Part shown: positions 6,991 through 9,712 of the stretch, piece after piece
Layout: every line of letters starts with the position of its first letter
Position numbering within the stretch: position 1 is the stretch's first letter
Assembly: GCA_937925775.1 (NCBI GenBank)
Contig: CALAMM010000184.1
Span: 1-9,712 of the forward strand
Direction: 5' to 3'
DNA from: an uncultured Fimbriimonadales bacterium
GTDB taxonomy: Bacteria; Armatimonadota; Fimbriimonadia; Fimbriimonadales; GBS-DC
DNA: 9,712 bases
Program-made: the position numbers and the translations under genes
The notes under the pieces: model-generated
Told to the model about the DNA's origin: nothing
The model's database searches: none
The model's input: only the letters and a program-made list of their open reading frames with translations

Positions 6991-7034
6991 GATGCAAGGG
7001 GAGTTCGCCGTGTGCGCGCTGCTTCCTACTGAGA

Positions 7035-7048
7035 ATTCGGTATGATTT
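7035..7048 (+). promoter_or_regulatory. Promoter-like element upstream of the small ORF
   Basis: ATTCGGTATGATTT contains TATGAT (7041-7046), a good -10 hexamer. Transcription would start near 7053 and give a leader of about 48 nt before the GTG at 7101. No convincing -35 is seen at 16-18 bp upstream. A nearly identical element recurs before recX at 7263-7276, which supports function. Confidence 0.45.
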
Positions 7049-7053
7049 GCGGC

Positions 7054-7079
7054 GTTTTGGGCGTTTACGCCCGTGAAAC
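7054..7079 (+). other. Hairpin in the predicted leader of the small ORF
   Basis: GGGCG (7059-7063) and CGCCC (7068-7072) form a perfect 5-bp stem with a TTTA loop. An outer stem, GTTT (7054-7057) with AAAC (7076-7079), is separated from it by a 1-by-3 internal loop. It begins almost at the predicted start site and lies before the Shine-Dalgarno at 7089-7093. It is not followed by a T run, so it is not an obvious terminator. Confidence 0.4.
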
Positions 7080-7100
7080 CGATTAGACAGGAGACGCGCC

Positions 7101-7259
7101 GTGCCACAGCAGCGCTGGGAACCGTCGCAAAAGGAGCCGACCGAGCGCGAGCTGTCAGGGGTTCACTCACGCGGGGGTCGGCGCGTGCTACCGTTCACGC
7201 AACCAGCGCTTTTACCTGACTCAAATCTTCGTCGCCCGCCCCACGGAACTAAACGCTGA
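7101..7259 (+). CDS. Hypothetical 52-codon ORF, arginine/proline-rich
   Basis: A GTG-start ORF of 52 residues ending in TGA at 7257-7259. AGGAG (7089-7093) lies 7 nt before the GTG, an excellent ribosome site, and a -10-like TATGAT lies 55 nt upstream of the start. The product would begin MPQQRWEPSQ, is rich in arginine, proline and glutamine, and shows no membrane segment, signal peptide or metal motif. I do not recognise a family. It lies 84 bp before recX on the same strand and may share its transcript. Its reality rests on the ribosome site and promoter-like element rather than on similarity, and a chance ORF in GC-rich DNA remains possible. Confidence 0.45.
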   Translation: MPQQRWEPSQKEPTERELSGVHSRGGRRVLPFTQPALLPDSNLRRPPHGTKR

Positions 7260-7262
7260 GCG

Positions 7263-7276
7263 ATTAGGTATCATTT
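7263..7276 (+). promoter_or_regulatory. Promoter-like element upstream of recX
   Basis: ATTAGGTATCATTT matches the element at 7035-7048 at 12 of 14 positions, and both are preceded by CTGAG one or two bases upstream. TATCAT (7269-7274) would be the -10. The element begins 3 bp after the small ORF stop and would give recX a leader of about 60 nt. The -35 is unclear. Confidence 0.35.
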
Positions 7277-7282
7277 AGTGAG

Positions 7283-7300
7283 TCATCCTTCGCGGGATGA
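7283..7300 (+). other. Short inverted repeat in the recX leader
   Basis: TCATCC (7283-7288) and GGATGA (7295-7300) form a perfect 6-bp stem with the loop TTCGCG. There is no T run after it. If the upstream element is a promoter, this hairpin lies close to the 5' end of the recX message, where it could protect the end or affect translation; that is inference. Confidence 0.4.
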
Positions 7301-7343
7301 GCTGTCGCCGTGAAGCGTTCATCGTTCTGGAGGCAGGCGAGCG

Positions 7344-7808
7344 ATGCAGGGGCAATCGGAACGCCTGGCGCAGGCAATTGCGCAGTCGCTGCGCTGGCTC
7401 AGGGTGCGCGACCTCACAAGTTATGAACTGGCGCAGCGGTTGACTGCGAAAGGCTACGACGAATCGGAAACGCGCGAAGTGCTTGAATGGCTTCGCGCTG
7501 AGGGATACCTCTCGGACGAGCGTGTGAGAGAACGCTTGACCGAGCGTTATACCGACGAGCAGCCGTCGGGTCGCTTGCGCATCGAGCGAGAGTTCGCCCG
7601 CCGCGGCTTGTGCCCGCCTGAACTGGAAGGCGACGAGGAGAGCCGCGCCGTGCGCGCTCTTTTCAGGCGTTACGGCGAGCCGCCCGCCGAACCAGAACCG
7701 CGCGAGATTGCACGCTGGTTTCGGTTCCTGCTCCAGCGCGGCTTCGAACCCGAAGTGGCTCAGAACGCCCTGCATCGCTGGAACCCACATCTGAACGACC
7801 AGTGGTAG
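7344..7808 (+). CDS. recX: RecX family regulatory protein
   Basis: A 154-residue protein matching RecX in length and pattern: the three-helix repeat start RVRDLTSYELAQRL (about 20-33), then VLEWLRAEGYLSDERVRERL, then the hallmark GRLRIEREFARRGL (about 76-89), and a shorter third repeat with AVRALFRRYG. RecX proteins bind RecA filaments and usually limit recombinase activity. recA is not next to it in this window. The ATG at 7344 has GGAGG (7329-7333) with a 10-nt spacer. Only 25 bp separate its stop from rny, so the two genes are probably co-transcribed. Family is well supported by the motif order, although the sequence is divergent in the last third. Confidence 0.85.
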   Translation: MQGQSERLAQAIAQSLRWLRVRDLTSYELAQRLTAKGYDESETREVLEWLRAEGYLSDERVRERLTERYTDEQPSGRLRIEREFARRGLCPPELEGDEESRAVRALFRRYGEPPAEPEPREIARWFRFLLQRGFEPEVAQNALHRWNPHLNDQW

Positions 7809-7833
7809 TCCCAGTACGCTCAAGGAGGTTGTT

Positions 7834-9426
7834 ATGGAATTCATATTTGTAGTGACTACTGTCGTTGTCGCGCTGGTCGCAGCGGGTGCAGGCTACTGGC
7901 TTGCTGGGCGACGCGCTCAAGCGCAATGGAGGCGTCAACTGCAGCAGGAAGATGCTGCTGCCCAACGCGCCCTCCAACAAGCACGCCAAGAAACCGAGCA
8001 GCTCCTCCAGCAGCGAGCGCAACTTGAACGCGAATGCGAAACCCTCAAACGCGAAGCAAGCCTGCAAGCCCGTGAAGAGGCGCACCGCATTATCGAACAA
8101 GCCGAGCAGGAAGCCCGTGAGAAACGCGCGGAAATCCTCCGCCTTGAGCAACGCCTGCTCCAACGCGAGGAACTCTTGGAACACCGATTCGAACTGCTCG
8201 AACAGAAAGAACACGCGCTGATGGAGCGGGAGGCACTGCTCACGAAAAAGCAGAGCGAGCTGCGCGAGCTAATCCACCAACGCCGCTTCGAACTGGAGCG
8301 TCTCAGCGGCCTCAGCGCAGAGCAAGCACGCGAACTGCTTTTGAAAGAGATCCGCGACGAGATCGAACACGAAGCAACGATCCTCGCGCGTCAAATCGAG
8401 GAGGACGCCCGACGCGATGCCGAACGCCGCGCCCGCGAAATCATCCTCGACACCGTGCAACGCTGCGTGGTTGACCATGTCGCGCACAACACCATCACGG
8501 TCATCCACTTGCCCAGCGAGGACATCAAGGGGCGCATTATCGGACGCGAGGGGCGCAACATCCGCCACTTTGAGCATGTCACGGGCGTCGATGTGATTAT
8601 CGACGATACGCCCGAAGCGGTCGTGTTGTCCTCGTTCGAACCGATTCGGCGCGAAATCGCCCGCATTACGATGCTGAACCTGATTAACGATGGGCGTATC
8701 CACCCCGCTCGCATCGAGGAGGAGTACGAACGCGCCAAAAACGAGGTGGAACGGCGGATTTGGCAAACGGGCGAGGAAGCCGTACTGCAGGTCGGGCTGA
8801 CGGGCGTTCACCCCGAAATCGTGCGCACTCTCGGCAAGCTGCGCTATCGCACCAGCTACGCCCAAAATGTGTTGGACCACTCCATCGAGGTGGCAACGCT
8901 GGCAGGCTTGCTCGCAGCGGAGCTGAAACTCGACACGCGCATCGTCAAACGCGCCGCCCTGTTCCACGACATCGGGAAAGCGTTGGAGAACACCACGGAG
9001 GGCCCGCACGCGCTGGTGGGCATGGAGTTCCTACGGCGCTACGGCGAGAGCGAGATGGTGTGCCACGCCGTCGGTGCGCATCACCACGATATCACGCCCG
9101 CCAGCTTGGAAGCGCATGTGGTGATTATCGCCGACTCGATTTCGGCAGCGCGCCCAGGCGCGCGACGCGAATCGCTTCAGCAATACCTCCGACGCATGCA
9201 GGAGCTGGAGCGCATCGCCATGAGCTTTGACGGCGTGGAGAAGGTGTACGCGATTCAGGCGGGACGCGAGGTGCGCGTGCTGGTCAAACCGAACGAAGTG
9301 GACGACCTACGCGCCCACCAGCTCGCCCGCGAAATCGCCCACAAAATCCAGTCCGAGCTGGAGTACCCCGGTCAGGTCAAGGTAACGGTTATCCGCGAGG
9401 TGCGCGCGCACCATGTTGCGCACTAA
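7834..9426 (+). CDS. rny: Ribonuclease Y, membrane-anchored endoribonuclease
   Basis: A 530-residue RNase Y, close to the usual length of about 520. In order: an N-terminal membrane helix (about 3-24), a long charged coiled coil rich in Glu, Gln and Arg (about 26-205), a KH domain with the GxxG loop GREG (237-240), and an HD domain with H349, H378-D379 in FHDIGKA and GAHHHD (414-419). The segment ADSISAARPGARRES is strongly conserved in the family. RNase Y starts mRNA decay from the inner face of the membrane. The ATG at 7834 has AAGGAGG (7822-7828) with a 5-nt spacer. It follows recX by 25 bp. Five bases after its stop codon the palindromic repeat cluster begins, so the mRNA 3' end would be highly structured. 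Confidence 0.97.
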   Translation: MEFIFVVTTVVVALVAAGAGYWLAGRRAQAQWRRQLQQEDAAAQRALQQARQETEQLLQQRAQLERECETLKREASLQAREEAHRIIEQAEQEAREKRAEILRLEQRLLQREELLEHRFELLEQKEHALMEREALLTKKQSELRELIHQRRFELERLSGLSAEQARELLLKEIRDEIEHEATILARQIEEDARRDAERRAREIILDTVQRCVVDHVAHNTITVIHLPSEDIKGRIIGREGRNIRHFEHVTGVDVIIDDTPEAVVLSSFEPIRREIARITMLNLINDGRIHPARIEEEYERAKNEVERRIWQTGEEAVLQVGLTGVHPEIVRTLGKLRYRTSYAQNVLDHSIEVATLAGLLAAELKLDTRIVKRAALFHDIGKALENTTEGPHALVGMEFLRRYGESEMVCHAVGAHHHDITPASLEAHVVIIADSISAARPGARRESLQQYLRRMQELERIAMSFDGVEKVYAIQAGREVRVLVKPNEVDDLRAHQLAREIAHKIQSELEYPGQVKVTVIREVRAHHVAH

Positions 9427-9457
9427 CGGTTCATCGGCGTCCTCGCCGACGAGTTTT

Positions 9458-9479
9458 GCTTGGACAAGAATGTCCAAGC
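9458..9479. repeat. Family B palindromic repeat, copy 1
   Basis: GCTTGGACA, loop AGAA, TGTCCAAGC: a 9-bp perfect stem. It lies 6 bp after family A copy 1 and is followed by CCACGC. The A-to-B spacing is identical in the second composite unit 102 bp downstream. Confidence 0.9.
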
Positions 9480-9559
9480 CACGCAGAGCGTCGCGTCGGC
9501 GTCCCCGCCGACGACACGCACCCAAACTCGTAGCGTCGGCGTCCCCGCCGACGAACTAT

Positions 9560-9581
9560 GCTTGGACAGGAATGTCCAAGC
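9560..9581. repeat. Family B palindromic repeat, copy 2
   Basis: GCTTGGACA, loop GGAA, TGTCCAAGC: the same 9-bp stem as copy 1, differing only at one loop base. It lies 6 bp after the family A copy at 9534-9553 and is followed by CCACAC. Confidence 0.9.
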
Positions 9582-9605
9582 CACACCTGCGTAGCGTCGG
9601 CGTCT

Positions 9606-9648
9606 CGCCGACGAAGCACAAAAACTCGTAGCGTCGGCGTTTTTTTTT
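9606..9648 (+). terminator. Candidate intrinsic terminator for recX-rny built from repeat arms
   Basis: The right arm CGCCGACG (9606-9613) can pair with the lone left arm CGTCGGCG (9632-9639) across an 18-nt loop. The stem is followed directly by nine T residues (9640-9648). A GC-rich 8-bp stem plus T9 is the textbook intrinsic terminator layout. The competing local hairpin at 9595-9613 uses the same right arm, and the loop is long, so termination is plausible but unproven. Confidence 0.4.
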
Positions 9649-9712
9649 CGTCAGCGAGACGCTGACGCTACGCAGCACACCCAAACTCGTAGCGTCGGCG
9701 TCCCCGCCGACG

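Larger units (their letters stand above)
9432..9712. repeat. Family A palindromic repeats, seven full or partial copies
   Basis: The consensus is CGTCGGCG, loop TCCC, CGCCGACG, an 8-bp perfect stem with a 4-nt loop. Copies are at 9432-9451 (one mismatch in the stem), 9494-9513, 9534-9553, 9595-9613 (3-nt loop), 9632-9639 (left arm only, followed by T9), 9649-9667 (inverted orientation, arms CGTCAGCG and CGCTGACG) and 9693-9712 (ends exactly at the window edge). The 18-bp string AAACTCGTAGCGTCGGCG occurs exactly three times, at 9524-9541, 9622-9639 and 9683-9700, so the repeat unit includes a conserved left flank. The cluster fills the 286 bp after rny, and I see no gene in it. Short open frames across it are by-products of the repeats. 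Confidence 0.93.

Noticed and set aside
8269..9009. 246-codon minus-strand frame opposite rny
   Set aside because: Antisense to the KH and HD coding region of RNase Y; its openness follows from the codon composition of rny.
9413..9631. 72-codon plus-strand frame over the terminal repeats, and its minus-strand counterparts
   Set aside because: The predicted peptides are only translations of the palindromic repeats and overlap the rny end; no ribosome site.
9432..9712. Possible CRISPR array in the right-end repeats
   Set aside because: Units are palindromes of two families in mixed orientation with irregular spacing and repeated spacer text, not constant repeats with unique spacers.

Overview
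This window reads as ordinary bacterial chromosome from a moderately GC-rich organism (base composition judged by eye, not counted). The gene set, ThyX instead of ThyA, a membrane-anchored RNase Y, a PF12831-type FAD oxidoreductase and abundant short palindromic repeats between genes, would suit a deep-branching lineage such as Armatimonadota. That taxonomic guess is weak and rests on gene-family feel only.

Left end (1-217): about seven and a half head-to-tail copies of a 21-bp unit built around the near-palindrome CTGGGACATCCCAG, then a 10-bp inverted repeat that brackets and overlaps the end of hemW. Minus-strand block (218-4488): a compact four-gene operon transcribed right to left in the order NYN-domain nuclease, era, FAD-dependent oxidoreductase, hemW. 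The genes overlap by 8 bp, lie 17 bp apart and overlap as ATGA, in that order. The operon starts with an unusual TTG codon behind a near-perfect Shine-Dalgarno, and its -10 element lies inside a small inverted repeat that could be an operator.

Middle (4489-7100): a plus-strand amidohydrolase family 3 metal-dependent hydrolase, possibly read from a leaderless message, converges on minus-strand thyX (flavin-dependent thymidylate synthase). Right block (7041-9426): a promoter-like region, an unrecognised 52-codon GTG-start ORF with a good Shine-Dalgarno, recX, and rny (RNase Y), all on the plus strand and probably at least partly co-transcribed. Two nearly identical promoter-like elements precede the small ORF and recX.

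Right end (9427-9712): a dense cluster of two hairpin families directly downstream of rny. Family A has GCGTCGGCG arms and family B has GCTTGGACA arms. One inverted A copy carries a compensatory base-pair change, and one truncated A copy runs into nine T residues and may serve as a terminator.

Functionally, the protein genes are largely housekeeping: ribosome assembly (Era), RNA decay (RNase Y, probably the NYN protein), heme delivery (HemW), dTMP synthesis (ThyX) and RecA control (RecX). I see no defence system, CRISPR array, mobile element, tRNA or rRNA. The parts least explained by known genes are the two repeat regions, the 52-codon ORF with its duplicated promoter-like elements, and the NYN nuclease heading the era operon.
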